DNA of 64,000 nt from Neolentinus lepideus HHB14362 ss-1 (GCA_001632425.1 KV425629.1:66766-130765); one strand, 5' to 3'; shown: positions 34,841 through 46,120, counted from the first letter of the stretch. Made by a program: numbers and translations. The notes: a model not told the origin generated them from the sequence alone.

Positions 34841-36220
34841 ATGGACACGGAGTACAAGAACACCACCATTACCGCGCACTCCTCACTCCTGGTTGGGATC
34901 GAGGCGAGACGCACATTCTCGAGCCTTCGTCATCTTTTCTTACCAACAATATGCCTCGCATTCATTGTCTCCATCAAGCCCGGTCCTTTTATGAGACTTA
35001 CGACCTCCATCATTTATACCGCCTTCACCTTAGATGCGCTTACTCTGACTACGGGCGACCCTCGGCGAGACTTCTCCATGGGTACCGCTATGACTAGCAA
35101 TCTCGCTACAGCCATTCATCTACTATGGATGTCAGACCCTGTTCGCGACTTTCGCCACGGAAAGGTCAATATTAATCTTGGAACTCTTCCTACCTCGAAG
35201 CGTTGGTACTGGATGCTTTGTGTTCTGTATTCGCCACGAGGTATCGGGTGGAATTATCAGGTCATTACTGCTCATCCTTAGTTATGCCGGGTATTGTTGC
35301 TGAGTGCTTCACATCAAACATCTCGTCGGCAGGTCGCGAACGTCCCCTTGCCACCGTGCCAATCGCGCTGGCAATTCGTACTGCGACAAGTCGGACGCGC
35401 CCTCGGCATGTTCCTGCTGGTCGACATTGCGCAGACATACATGCGATCCAACTCAGCATTCACCAATCCCACACCCAACAACTCGCCTTTCACATCTCAA
35501 GGCTACTTACTCCGTTGCATCAATATTATTGCATGGCTAACAACTAGCCACGGTACGCTGAATATGAATTACACTTTGTTGTCGGCAGTCTTTGTCGCAA
35601 TAGGCTTGTCAGAACCAAAGGACTGGCCAGACCTTTTTGGATCCTGGACTGAGTCTTACACGGTCAGACGCTACTGGGGGTGAGACAATTCCCTTATCTA
35701 CATTTTCCAGGACTGATTGGACTACCGTAGGCGGACATGGCACCAATTGATGCGCCGGGTGGGTCTTTCATATTGTGTCCTATTGCACCGTGCAGTCTTA
35801 ACCTCGCCTTAGTACACCTCTTCAATTGGGAGGCACTGCGCTCAATCACTTCGGTTCAAGAGGGGCACAAAGTGGTCTTCATACACCCAGCTCTATGTTG
35901 GCTTCATCGTGTCGGGCCTCGTCCACATGGGCGGGGACTGCATGGTCGGTGGACAGTATATCGGTTCAACCTTCCCGTTCTTCATTGCGCAGGCTGTTAT
36001 AATCACTGTCGAGGACATGGTGATCAGGATGGGAAAGAGGGTCGGCATACGAGTTCCGCAGCTGATGGGATACCTCTGGGTATTTGCGTGGTTCATGTTG
36101 TCGAGAGCCTGGTACATACAGTGGGCCGTGGATGCGGGTATGGGGAAGAAGCAGCCATTCACGTTCTCAATGGTGCAACCGTTACTGCATGTTATTGAAC
36201 ATGGGCGTGCGTTTGTATAA
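34841..36220 (+). CDS. Wax-synthase-domain membrane-bound O-acyltransferase
   Basis: Proposed exons 34841-35260, 35333-35679, 35731-35758 and 35861-36220 give 384 aa. Wax-synthase-domain proteins are multi-pass ER enzymes that transfer acyl or acetyl groups to hydroxyls; fungal members often serve terpenoid or other secondary-metabolite pathways. The signature DLFGSWTESYTVRRYWGRTWHQLMRR is present, followed after an intron by RGTKWSSYTQLYVGFIVSGLVHMGGD, in which the His is the probable catalytic residue. Several hydrophobic segments occur along the protein (for example LFLPTICLAFIVS and FPFFIAQAVIITV). The join between exons 3 and 4 is uncertain: the 102-nt intron removes about 15 residues that relatives carry, and no alternative keeps the frame. 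Intron 1 uses a weak donor (GTCATT). No biosynthetic cluster is visible nearby. Confidence 0.82.
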
Positions 36221-36353
36221 AACTTTAGATCCCAGATAGTGGGTGATTTCTCATTCGCGTCATGTACCAACTGTTGTCTATAACTCTGTTACTCCGGTGA
36301 TCCGGCCCGGGCTGCGGCAAGGATAAAAGCCTGATTCCTCACGAGATTAAAAC

Positions 36354-37721
36354 TAGGGTTCGGGGAAATTGGGACGTGTAAATTACCTCGGTTATTTAAC
36401 ACCTGTAATTTACAGGAAATTTACCGGTAATTTTGGTCAGGCCCAAATGAAGGGCGTAAATTTGGGTTAATTTGGGAATACTGGTCTGGGACGGACACAA
36501 GCTTACAAGACAATGATTCAGGGTGCATAGTAGCTATGACGGATCTCTTTTTAATGGCTCTAAAGTATAATACACACCTCGGTCCACCTGCATGGTATGA
36601 GGAGACTATGGTAGCTGCACCACGTGTGTCTTTGAGTGGTGCGTTGCAAATTTCACTGTCCTCTCCTGCAAGTTCACCGATCATGGTCGAGAACCACTAT
36701 AAACACAACATAGCTCTCTTGCATGTATATCTTCAGAATTTACCTGATGCTGTCCCTTTTCATCAACCCAATGACTCTCTTTATGGATTTCATAGTTTTG
36801 CACCAGACGAGACATGGCTATGTGAAGAAGATCTCGAAATGGCTGTGAACCAGCAACTCGAAGTTAAATGGGGACCATGCACCGAGATCGCGCCAATCTG
36901 AGAATGCGGACGTGGTATTGAGGCTGTTGTCGACATATTGGCGCAGTACCTCGGAGCATTGCCTGACTTGGTCTTGCTCCATAAATGGCTTGAAGACATC
37001 ACCACTTCTACGAAGCTCACTTATGAGATCCACGGAAAGCAAGTGAGTCCGAGTTCAATCCTCAAATGCAAAGTACCTGCTCACCATCTCCGTAGTTGCC
37101 AGACATAGATGAAATGAACATTGATCAAGCCAAAGAAGACCACAAGGATGAAGCAGCTAAGATGAATGAGTCCCATACGAGCATAGTCCAGCCAGGCCCC
37201 AAACCAAAGAAGCTAGAAAGCCACATACCAACAGACTTCACCGACCCGGAGTGGACCGATCTACCTGAAGAACAAGATGGAAGACAAGCGGGCGCCAAGC
37301 TTCATCCACTGTTAGCATCAGTCTCGAAGATCTGTGTTCATAGTAACAGCTCGGGGGATAAGAAATACGTACGTTGTGTTGGGAGTCGAGTGTGTCACAA
37401 GAAATGGAGCTATCCCCGTAACCGGACCAAAATCACCGGTGCCGGGACATGCTAGCAAGGTAACAAAGGATACTCATGCTGTTACGGTGGAACAACCACT
37501 CCGTTGGGACGTGTGGTACAGCTTGCCAGCCTGTAATTTACATGTAAAATAGCCCTATTTTACCGGTTAATTAGCGTTAATTAACGCGGTCCGCTCCGGG
37601 GCTCCGCCCCGGACCCCGTTGGTAAATAACAGTAAATTACACCCGTTAATTAGGCCTACGGCCTGTCAGCTGGTAAATTTCAGTGGTCAATTAGGTCCCG
37701 TCCCAATTTCCCCGAACCCTA
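36354..37721. mobile_element. Non-autonomous hAT-like DNA transposon
   Basis: A 1,368-bp element is bounded by perfect 23-bp terminal inverted repeats starting TAGGGTTCGGGGAAATTGGG (36354-36376 and 37699-37721). It is flanked by an identical 8-bp direct repeat, 'attaaaac' (36346-36353 and 37722-37729), the target-site duplication length of the hAT superfamily. Subterminal regions carry many copies of 'gtaaatt'/'aatttac' words and a GC-rich palindrome near 37,595-37,615, as expected for transposase-binding ends. No complete transposase is inside, so it must depend on a helper. Confidence 0.88.
36536..37455 (+). pseudogene. Coding remnants inside the hAT-like element, incl. a BED-like zinc-finger motif
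   Basis: Open frames at 36536-36901 and 37096-37455 are protein-like but interrupted. The second has an acidic linker (MNIDQAKEDHKDEAAKM) and ends in a Cys/Trp pattern, KYVRCVGSRVCHKKWSYPRN, resembling the C2 half of BED or related zinc fingers at the N-terminus of fungal hAT transposases. The expected downstream His is missing and no catalytic or dimerisation region follows. The intervening segment reads better in a different frame, so this is decayed. Confidence 0.5.
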
Positions 37722-37903
37722 ATTAAAACGCGTCTCGACGCATCTTACTATTTGCCCGACGCGTCCAATTAATATTGTGAGAAAGGAGGGGTAAGCTTCA
37801 GATGTTCAAGTTGGATGCCTGCTTCGGCGAGTAGAAGAATTACCGGTTCGCTAATGATCACTACTAGTATTCAGCTAACACTTGACTTCTGTTCCGTCCG
37901 GCA

Positions 37904-39541
37904 ATGCATCCGCTCATTTACCAGGACGATGTTCTACGTCAAGTTTTCGGACAGCTCGCCGATGAGCTCGATGAAGAAATAGTGAAGCCTAGAATCGCGG
38001 GGTTACGTGGCACTATGCGCAATGCCGCTCTCACTTGTCACAGTTTTCATGAGCCGGCTCTCGATGCGCTATGGAGAACGCTCGATTCACTCTATCCTTT
38101 ATTCAACCTGATTCCATCTCTGCGCACTGTCAAAGGTAGACTTGTACGTGGATCTTATCTAATGCATACAAAATGTAGCTTACTAATGTACCAGATAATC
38201 GACCGAACACTGGCAGATAATGACTTGCAACGATACCGGTTACATTCGTGTCGCGTCCGAAAGCTCCGTTATGAGTCTTCTTGGCGTAATCCGAATCGGA
38301 TTCTTCCCATCTCGTATACAAGACTATTTCGTAGCCTGGGAGCTCCACTTGTGCCTTCTCTCCAAGTCCTGGACTGGAAAGCCCATGATTTTGGACTACA
38401 ACTACCGACGCTAATCACTCCGACACTCGTGGATGTCGATATCGGCCTCCAGGAGCCGGGTCCATGGGACAACGATGACTCGGAAGATGAACATCTCTCG
38501 TTCGAAAATTCCATGGCGCGCACCGAAGCCCTAGAGACCTTCTTGTACAATCTAGTCTGCGCCGTACCAAACTTACAAAGCCTTGCGCTCCGGGATAGTA
38601 TGCTGATCGGAGCATCCCTCGAGTCTGTCTACGGTTTCATGCATCTGAAGTCCTTGACCATTTATTGCTACGAGTCGAGCGACTCCCCACCTTTGACTAC
38701 AATATGTTACCAGGATCTCGTGATGTTCTCCAAAATGACCGATCTTACCTACCTTGACATCAACGTCAGCTCCATCGATGTTCCGGAAGGCACGGACAAC
38801 CTTACATTTCCATCTCTACGAGACCTCAAGCTTCTGGCTCCGCCGTCAAAAGCAGCTTGTCTTCTGACACTGTTGCACTCGAGTCCTCTAAGGACGATAT
38901 CTGTTGGGCTGATCCCGGGAGATGAGACTGATCATTACCAGTCATTGTTTCATGGCCTCGCAATCCCTGACCTTGTGGAGCTATCCTTGGACATACAATT
39001 TGAGCCAGATGACATCGAAACTGATATCGTACTGGAGGCCCATTCTCTCCTACCCCCACTTCTGCAATGCAGGAAGCTACAAAAAGTCAATATTGTCCTC
39101 GTCGAAGATGAAATGCCACCTATACGCATCGATGATGACGACCTGCTTTTGATGGCTCAAGCTTGGCCGTGCCTGACAGATCTGTGCTTGCTTTACAATA
39201 TCGACTCATCCAAGATGCCGACTATCCGCGGTCTCGGGGTGTTTGCCACGCACTGTCCGCATCTTCTGGCCCTAGACATCAAAGTGGATCCCAACATACC
39301 TTTTCCTGATCCTGACGAGCTGCCCATATCCGAGCATACTTTACAGAATCTCGATCTGGATGGGCCAAAGCCAAAAGATCTCGTGGAGGTCGCACAGTGG
39401 ATCTACACGCTATTCCCGTCTCTGGAGTCAGGGCCTTCTGCAAGTAAGACGTGGAGTGAGGTGACGAGTATCGTAGAGGCCTTTCACGCAATGGAGTTGG
39501 TTTATGAGAGGCGGTCAGCATGGCAGACATCAGGGTCTTAG
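37904..39541 (+). CDS. F-box/LRR-like protein
   Basis: One open frame of 545 codons; a likely 51-nt intron at 38144-38194 (GTACGT … TACCAG, with CTAAT branch) is in frame, leaving 528 aa. The N-terminus (MHPLIYQDDVLRQVFGQL … NAALTCHSFHEPALDALWR) is a typical fungal F-box, which docks substrates on SCF ubiquitin ligases through Skp1. The rest is degenerate leucine-rich repeats, for example VPSLQVLDW, VPNLQSLALRDS, MHLKSLTIY and FPSLRDLKLL. Such proteins are numerous and fast-evolving in Agaricomycetes, and substrates cannot be inferred. The gene starts 182 bases after the hAT-like element. Confidence 0.85.
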   Translation: MHPLIYQDDVLRQVFGQLADELDEEIVKPRIAGLRGTMRNAALTCHSFHEPALDALWRTLDSLYPLFNLIPSLRTVKGRLVRGSYLMHTKCSLLMYQIIDRTLADNDLQRYRLHSCRVRKLRYESSWRNPNRILPISYTRLFRSLGAPLVPSLQVLDWKAHDFGLQLPTLITPTLVDVDIGLQEPGPWDNDDSEDEHLSFENSMARTEALETFLYNLVCAVPNLQSLALRDSMLIGASLESVYGFMHLKSLTIYCYESSDSPPLTTICYQDLVMFSKMTDLTYLDINVSSIDVPEGTDNLTFPSLRDLKLLAPPSKAACLLTLLHSSPLRTISVGLIPGDETDHYQSLFHGLAIPDLVELSLDIQFEPDDIETDIVLEAHSLLPPLLQCRKLQKVNIVLVEDEMPPIRIDDDDLLLMAQAWPCLTDLCLLYNIDSSKMPTIRGLGVFATHCPHLLALDIKVDPNIPFPDPDELPISEHTLQNLDLDGPKPKDLVEVAQWIYTLFPSLESGPSASKTWSEVTSIVEAFHAMELVYERRSAWQTSGS

Positions 39542-39940
39542 GTGCTCGCCTTGAATATCTTCTCCGAAACATATGAATGAACTGATACTTAAATTAATAT
39601 TAATACAGTATACTGCTGATGTACATTCTCAGTCAAAGCGGTGATATCCTTGCCGCTCGATATTCGCCCCATTTGCTTTGTGCAGAACCGCTCCATGGCC
39701 CAATATAAGATATTGAAAATATTACACCGTACTAGGAGGTCGTCTACGTCCGTGAAATTGACTTGCTGGGACATTGCCTACCCAAATCTCAGTCCCTCTG
39801 CTCAAAGTCATATGCGTTCCTACACTCAATAATTCGGATTGGAAACACTACAATTACCACATGTCTTCAATTGAGAATGCAAAGCCGCGACATAACATTG
39901 CTCGAAACAACGACGACGATGCGATATATTGACACAAATG
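39542..39940. other. Convergent intergenic region
   Basis: About 400 bases between the 3' ends of the F-box gene (plus) and SAP30BP (minus). AT-rich near 39,580-39,610; no gene or repeat seen. Confidence 0.5.
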
Positions 39941-41190
39941 TCAACCCCAACGACTACGCTCCCGCTTCTTCTGTCCACCTTCATGACTCCCATTTCCATG
40001 CGAGGGCTGCGAAAATCCGTAAGGCTGAAATCTATCCTTGCCGCCCTGTTGTCGACCGGAATTACGGGGACCAGTAGGAGGCACGTGAGATTTACTCGCA
40101 GTAAAGTCGATGTGCGAGCGCTTGGCGGAGTTCTGCGATTGTTGCTCTGACCGAGCTTTCTGGTGCTCGGCTTTGAGCGATAAGTCGCAGTTATAACCAG
40201 TAAGACAACGCGCGATTGAGGCCAACGAAGTGAAGAGTACAACCAGTTGGCGAGGAAGCACGTGCAGAGTGACGGGACAGACACGCAGATAGAGCACGAG
40301 GAATGGCATCAATGTAGTTTTGCGTAGTCATGGACGGATATGCGTACCGATTCGGTCTGCGTACCACTCATCTTTCACATCGCTTGGATCCCAGATATTT
40401 CTCGGGAAGTTCGTCACTCTTTCATCGACATCTACGAACTCGACTAGTTTCGCGTAGAGATGCGGATTCCGAAATGAACGATTGGACATCAGGGAGTCAT
40501 TAAAGTGTTTCGGATTTTTCTGATCCTTCTTGAGGGCGATGAATTGCGCAACCTTGGCCTGTGAAGCATGTGGATCACCACCATAAAACACAATATAGGA
40601 AATAGAGTATGCCGTACATCTACGGTAGGATCACACCGTTCCGTGGACTCTGTTGGGATACCCCAATTAGCAACACCTGGCATGGGTGGTGGACGAAGGA
40701 GCTCTCGTATACGAGACAATTCATCCGCTTCATTTAATTCGTCGGCGACAGACGACGGCTCTGTTGGTGATTCTACATCCATGGAGGAGCCAGAACTTTG
40801 AGGCGTGTCCAATTTATCCACGTGTGCCTCTGCATGGCTTTGCGGATGCCCATGCCGGTGTATGAGCACTTGCGTTTCTTGCGAGGCTTGACTCCCAACT
40901 TCTCAGCTGACTTTCCCTTTAAGTAGAGTAAAAAGACTCACATTGCACACACGAAGGATCAGATGTCCCATAGTGAAAGTCCTGGCCCAAACGGAAGAGA
41001 CAGCCAGCAAAGAGGGAAACGGCCAAGGGAGTGCTCGGCGATGAAGACTCTCACATCAAGTGAAGTGCGAGACGGTTTGCTCTTCTCTTCGCTTTCACTA
41101 GCCGATCCGTCTTCATATGCCACAAGACCTATTTGAGACTTTTCATGATATGTTAGGAAGACAAGCGAAGAATGGTCACTGACCGCGCAT
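39941..41190 (-). CDS. SAP30BP: SAP30-binding protein homologue (HCNGP family)
   Basis: HCNGP-family proteins are nuclear factors tied to transcriptional repression and splicing of short introns. Six minus-strand exons are proposed: 41190-41184, 41128-41055, 40981-40942, 40898-40618, 40558-40348 and 40170-39941, giving 280 aa. The N-terminus [17 protein letters not shown] matches the acidic family start and needs a 7-nt first exon. The HCNGP core is unmistakable: [56 protein letters not shown] and [15 protein letters not shown]. The tail is basic and Gly/Arg-rich (QKARSEQQ … KRSHIDF). Exon 3 and its borders are the weakest part of the model. The frame upstream of 40170 that starts MMPFLVLY is intron sequence. 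Confidence 0.88.
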
Positions 41191-41446
41191 GGTTGTCAGT
41201 GTTCGCTATGACCGGATTCGAATACCGTTCTGTAACATTTTGGGTCTCTATTGTAATAGCGTCTCTGAAAGCAATAACACACATACAAAGTCAGTCTGAT
41301 GGGCGTTATTTTCTCGTTGAATATTGTTAAAGGTATAGCAGAGGACGAACAGTGATAGAGTATGTCACTGCGTCTTCAGCGCAAGAACGCATTGTGTGCG
41401 TCTATTTGGATGGGTGGCACACCATTTGTGACAGTGGCGACTCGAG
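41191..41446. promoter_or_regulatory. Upstream region of SAP30BP
   Basis: The 256 bases before the MITE contain no gene and probably hold the SAP30BP promoter. Confidence 0.35.
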
Positions 41447-41448
41447 TA

Positions 41449-41995
41449 TGGTGCGGGTCAGCTAGTCACCGCCACTTTTGTACAAAGAATGTAGGAGCCC
41501 CATATTTTTTCTGTTTTCTTATTCCTCTAGTAGAAATGCTCCATTTGGGGCATAGAACAATTCTACCAGACAGAATTTCGATAGGGTCAAAATTGGGCGA
41601 GATATATTTTCGGACCAGATCATATTTTGCCGCATGGGAATGTATTTCCATATATAGACATAATCAACAATCTAATTATTTCAGCCTGTGTCAAACTAGT
41701 GCAGCAGCATCTCCGGAACCCGTCTGTGGGATGTGTATTGATGAGAACTGAATTGTCTTACCCTCAGCTGAGCATCTTTTGCACCCAGACCATCACATCA
41801 AAAGTGGTTTTGAGGTGTGGTGCTATGCAACAAGTGCTGTATGTATTATATAAAATCTACAGCCAATTGATATGCCCAGATAGGCTTAGTTTACTATGAA
41901 ATCTAGGGGAAAATAAGGCAAAAATTGAATTTTTGGCGAGTCCGACCCGATTTTGCCGCTGTACAAAAGTGGCGGTGACTAGCCGACCCGCACCA
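41449..41995. mobile_element. TA-flanked MITE with long terminal inverted repeats
   Basis: A 547-bp element has 36-bp terminal inverted repeats (41449-41484 and 41960-41995) beginning TGGTGCGGGTC with one mismatch at position 12. Each end abuts TA (41447-41448 and 41996-41997), the target duplication of Tc1/mariner-type elements. The interior is AT-rich and has no transposase, so this is a non-autonomous miniature element. Confidence 0.87.
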
Positions 41996-41997
41996 TA

Positions 41998-42715
41998 GTA
42001 TTCAGCGCTTTAGCTTGCATCATTCACTGGACTTTTTACTTGAGTCTGCGGAATGAAGATCTGGCGCGGCATTGGTCTCTCGTTTCAACATGTTGCAATT
42101 GTCCGCGTTCTTGTCCAAGTCAAACACCCCTCTAGATTTCTCTGTGTAGTCCTTGGCCCTCAAATCGAGTCGAGAACGCTACTACGCTAATTCCTGTCTT
42201 GGTGTCGCTCTGGGTCTCTCAACCAGGAAGACCTCCGACAATATCGATGGATGCCGTTTCTAGATGTTGGATTTGACGAAAGGTCGTTTCCGAGCGCTAT
42301 CCTCTCATGATATTAATATCGTCTCTCGGAGACCTGTGCGAGTCCCAACTCAATTTGCTGAAATGCCTTAATGCTCCTTAAACAGTCCTTCGACCTGTAT
42401 GCAACGCGTTAGTCCCTTCAGTGGATTAAGTTATGCCTACATACTGTCGAAAAAGTGACAATAAGCGCCGTAAGCCAAACAGACGTTTTGCTGATGCGAG
42501 GACGCTGGTCTCAGCTAAAAATCCGATTACGTCGTGGGCAACGGACGGTGCACGGGCAGTTAGTGAATGGTCGGTGCCGCGAATCACTGACCAGACCCTA
42601 TTGTGACTCACAAGTCTTCCTTACATATATTGTGTCTTTGCTCTCGAAGCTCTTCAGCTTGCACCGAACCTCGGACACATCCACTCAACGCTGAGCCATC
42701 GAAGCAGATTCAGAG
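41998..42715. other. Intergenic, upstream of the alpha/beta hydrolase
   Basis: About 700 bases with no supported gene. It probably contains the promoter of the following gene. Confidence 0.45.
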
Positions 42716-44121
42716 ATGTCACAGCACACACACTTGTCTACTCCTGATCCGGAACTTATAACGGCTCTTAAGGGTACCGAAGGATCTAGTCAAGGAGACT
42801 CAGAAACAGACGATATAGTACTGTTGCGGGAAGCTGCCGATAAAGGGTTCATTGCTATGGTGATGGAACATAACAGACCCAATCTTCCTCCAGGTAGATT
42901 CTGTGCATCTGCCGAATGCCATCATTACTAAAGCTATCTCCTGTGTAGTCATGAAGTACAAGCTCGAGGATCACAAGGTACCGGTGGCCGGAGGTGAAAT
43001 AACTGTCAGGGCTCTTATTCCGGTCTCTGAAAACGAGACGGAGAGTTCCAGAGTGTTCCCTCTGCTCTTCTGGATCCACGGCGGAGGTGAGCATACCAAA
43101 CCTACTGTAGTGTGTCATATACCGAGAGTGCAGCAAGGGTGGATGCTTGGGAATCTCGATTTGGACGATTTCTACCTGAGAAACGTCTGTGTTGACCTTC
43201 AGATAGTAATCATCAATGTTGACTACCGGTAAGCTTCCGAATTATCCTCTCAAAACCATTAATAAAGCATCACCCTTAGACTCAGCCCCGAGAATCCTTT
43301 TCCGACCGGACTGAATGATTGCTACGCTGCGCTCAAATGGGTAGGTGTCATTTCTCCAACTCTGCTCCACAAGAACTATGTCTATGTTCTCGACGTGTAG
43401 GCCGCGTCCAACCCATCGCTGTTCAATGTCTCTCTCGATGAAGGATTCATCATCGCTGGGCAATCAGCTGGTGCAAATGGTGCAGCTGCCATCTCACATC
43501 GCGTCATTAAGGATCCTTTCTTTGATAACAAGCCTGTGACTGGGCAACTCCTACAAATTCCTATGGTGTGTCATCCTGATGCGTATCCTGAGATGTACGT
43601 CCAAGCATACCTGTTCTACTCATGGATCGTATTCATATAGATGAACAGGTATAAATCCGAGCTTCTATCCGTGGAACAGATCAGGGATGCACCGTTTCTC
43701 AGCCGTGTACAGTTGGACAGGATTATGAGTATGTTCAGTTCACGGAACCGTTTTAAGCAATCTAAGTTTTGATTTCTCTTAGAATACCTTCAGGCACCTC
43801 CGTCAGACCCTGATATGTCACCTCTACTGTCTGCTCACGAAGGCTTACCGCCGATGTACGCGCAAGTATGTGGCTGGGATCCTTTGCGGGATGAAGGGCT
43901 GCTGTACGAGAGAGTGTTGAGAGAAGCTGGCGTAATCACAAAGCTTGACATGTGAGTGATGTGTAGCCTCTCACGCAACGCACATTAGCAGTCTAAGGGC
44001 ATTAAATAGATATCCCGGGGTCTTTCATGGCTTTCATTTAGCATTTCCAAAAATTGAGGCTGGGATACGCTTCGACAGGGACTTCAGAAATGGTATCAGG
44101 TGGCTGCTGCGGGAACATTGA
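42716..44121 (+). CDS. Alpha/beta hydrolase (HSL / arylacetamide-deacetylase type)
   Basis: Eight exons: 42716-42893, 42949-43086, 43138-43228, 43280-43340, 43401-43594, 43649-43728, 43783-43951 and 44010-44121, giving 340 aa. This is the alpha/beta-hydrolase fold 3 (hormone-sensitive-lipase) family of esterases. The oxyanion-hole motif HGGG is assembled across exons 2 and 3, the nucleophile elbow reads GQSAGANGAA, the acid is probably the Asp in CGWDPLRDEG, and the His lies in YPGVFHGFH. No signal peptide is evident, so it is probably intracellular. Introns are 50-60 nt with good borders. Substrate unknown. Confidence 0.92.
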
Positions 44122-44338
44122 GGCGGAGAAGATGTGTTTGATCTAATCAGGGTTATCCGTTCTTATTCGATCTGTCACACTGTTACGCTTTCATGTTGCG
44201 TAGATCGACTCAAACACTATTATAGTGAGTATCCATAAGTATGTTGTCGATGGGCTGCTTGTCGATCAATGGTTGATTACTCCTGTCTAAAGTATCTTGC
44301 ATACTTGCAGCTCCGCTCTCTCCCTGACTACAGACATC

Positions 44339-46026
44339 TCAACTACACGTATACTGTGAGATACAGCAATGGCTGATGAGCCAATGATCGTCCTCGCTCG
44401 CGAACATTTCCTTCGGACGAATTAGAATTTGCGGATCCGCCCAGTGGTGCAGTTTGGCAATGCCATCGACCCTGCTCACATCCCAAATACGGTCGTTGAC
44501 GCCTATAGTGGCTAGAGACGCATAATCGGCTGCAAGATCAGTGGCGAGGAAGGGATGAAATCCTCCTTCGTTAGCAATATATAAGAAGCGAAGACTCGAC
44601 AGCTGTCCTAGACGGTCCAGCTGATGGCAACTCAAATTAGGTATATATGCCTACAGAAAAGTGACGTACCAGAGGCATCGTGTAACAGTCAACACGCTCG
44701 AACGTAGACGTGATCCGAAGAGCCAAAAGACTATCGGGCAGACAGTCGCTCAGTCGCTCGCATTGCTCGTACGTCCAAGTCATGGAGGATGTGCTGCGAG
44801 GAGCGGCTCTCTCCAGGTTGAGTCCCAGAACTTCGATAGGGCTTCTTCGATGTAGTATGGGCGACAGTATAATGGTTGGATCGTCATCAAAGACGAAGTC
44901 AAGATCGAGGCGTCTCAACGACTTTAATTGCTGTAAAGCGTCTATGAAAGGAGCCGATCTCTCTGCATTGACCCACCCATGGGAGGAAATCCGTAAAGAG
45001 TTTAGCTGTGGCATATCAGAAGAGTGACCTTGTAACAACGCGAAAGCACCGTCTGGTTGGGCGTCGCCTGTATGGAGGGACAGAGATTGCAGGGACGGAA
45101 CCTCACGCAGAACAAGCCCGAGACGGGGAAGGAGGTCGTCAGTTGTGTTTTGCACATGCAAAAAGGTGAGGCGAGAGAAGGCCGGAGTAGATTCCATGAA
45201 CGCCCTTGCGTCGACTTCAACAGAGTCGAGACTGGACTCATTATTGTACATTATTTCCTGGAAATCCACGTTCCCAGGATTATCGGCCTCATGCCGGCTA
45301 CAGTCTACGTCTGGGTGTTCGTAGCAAGTCATCGAACGGAGATTCTTGAGCTGTCCAAGCTTCAGACTTCGCCCGCTGCTGCGAATGAGCACTGGGGAGA
45401 GATGCAATTAGCAAGATACTCAAGCACCCAAGTCACAACATGAACTCTACCATCAGCAGATCTAGGAAGCCTCAGGGATACCAAGCTTTGGCAGAGCAGA
45501 GACAATTTATTCGGAAGATCATCGGCTTCCTCTAGGTCTGGCCAGTCTCCGTACCAATGGAAAGCCTTCAGATGGGGAAGGTTGACGAGCGCTTTCAATA
45601 GACTGGACATTGTACCTGCAGAACAAGTCGATATCAGAATCGTGGCCACAAAAATGATGATCGAGGTGTATGGAACAAACTCTTGTCAATATACTGGAAC
45701 GACATGGAGGACCGTTCCCAGACTATAGTGATGCTCTGGACGACAGCAGCGAACTGCACATCCTCGGACAGTCGGACAAGGATATCCAAGGTGGTTTCGT
45801 AAAGCTTTTCATCATACTCCACCGCTTCAGAATTCTTCTCCAAGACAAAGCGTGGCCTCAGGGTGTGTAACAGATACATGCCACCAAAGTAAAGCGTAAT
45901 GCTCGAGAACGTCTGTTTGAGTGCGATGTCGTGGAATATACGAGACACACCGAGGCAGCTTCGGAGATCTGTTTTCGATAAATGAGTTATCACATCGTAC
46001 CACAGCTCGACGGGTAGAAGCGACAT
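44339..46026 (-). CDS. F-box/LRR protein
   Basis: Four minus-strand exons: 46026-45681, 45615-45420, 45378-44670 and 44620-44339, giving 510 aa. The N-terminal F-box is clear (MSLLPVELWYDVITHLSKTDLRSCLGVSRIFHDIAL). Leucine-rich repeats follow: LPHLKAFHWYGDW, LSLLCQSLVSLRLPRS, VPSLQSLSLHTGD, MPQLNSLRIS and LKSLRRLDLDF. It would act as an SCF substrate receptor; substrates are unknown. The C-terminal exon is the parent-like match for the pseudogene fragment at 32530-32760. The gene shares a 94-bp divergent promoter with GPI8. Confidence 0.87.
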
Positions 46027-46120
46027 CTGAACGAGTCTATCAGGCTTTGGTCAACCAAGCCGTCATGCAGTGACTTTCGAAGACAGCCTACAAGCAGCTG
46101 TCTGTCATATTCACAGCCAC
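46027..46120. promoter_or_regulatory. Bidirectional promoter between F-box gene and GPI8
   Basis: Only 94 bases separate the start codons of the divergent F-box (minus) and GPI8 (plus) genes, so they must share control sequence or have overlapping 5' regions. No TATA-like box is obvious. Confidence 0.6.

Noticed and set aside
37590..37620. GC-rich palindrome considered as a transcription terminator
   Set aside because: It lies within the subterminal region of the hAT-like element, where such palindromes are typical, and no gene ends there.
39941..40312. 124-codon frame beginning [11 protein letters not shown]
   Set aside because: Its first part is the last intron of SAP30BP; only the portion from 40170 downward is coding.
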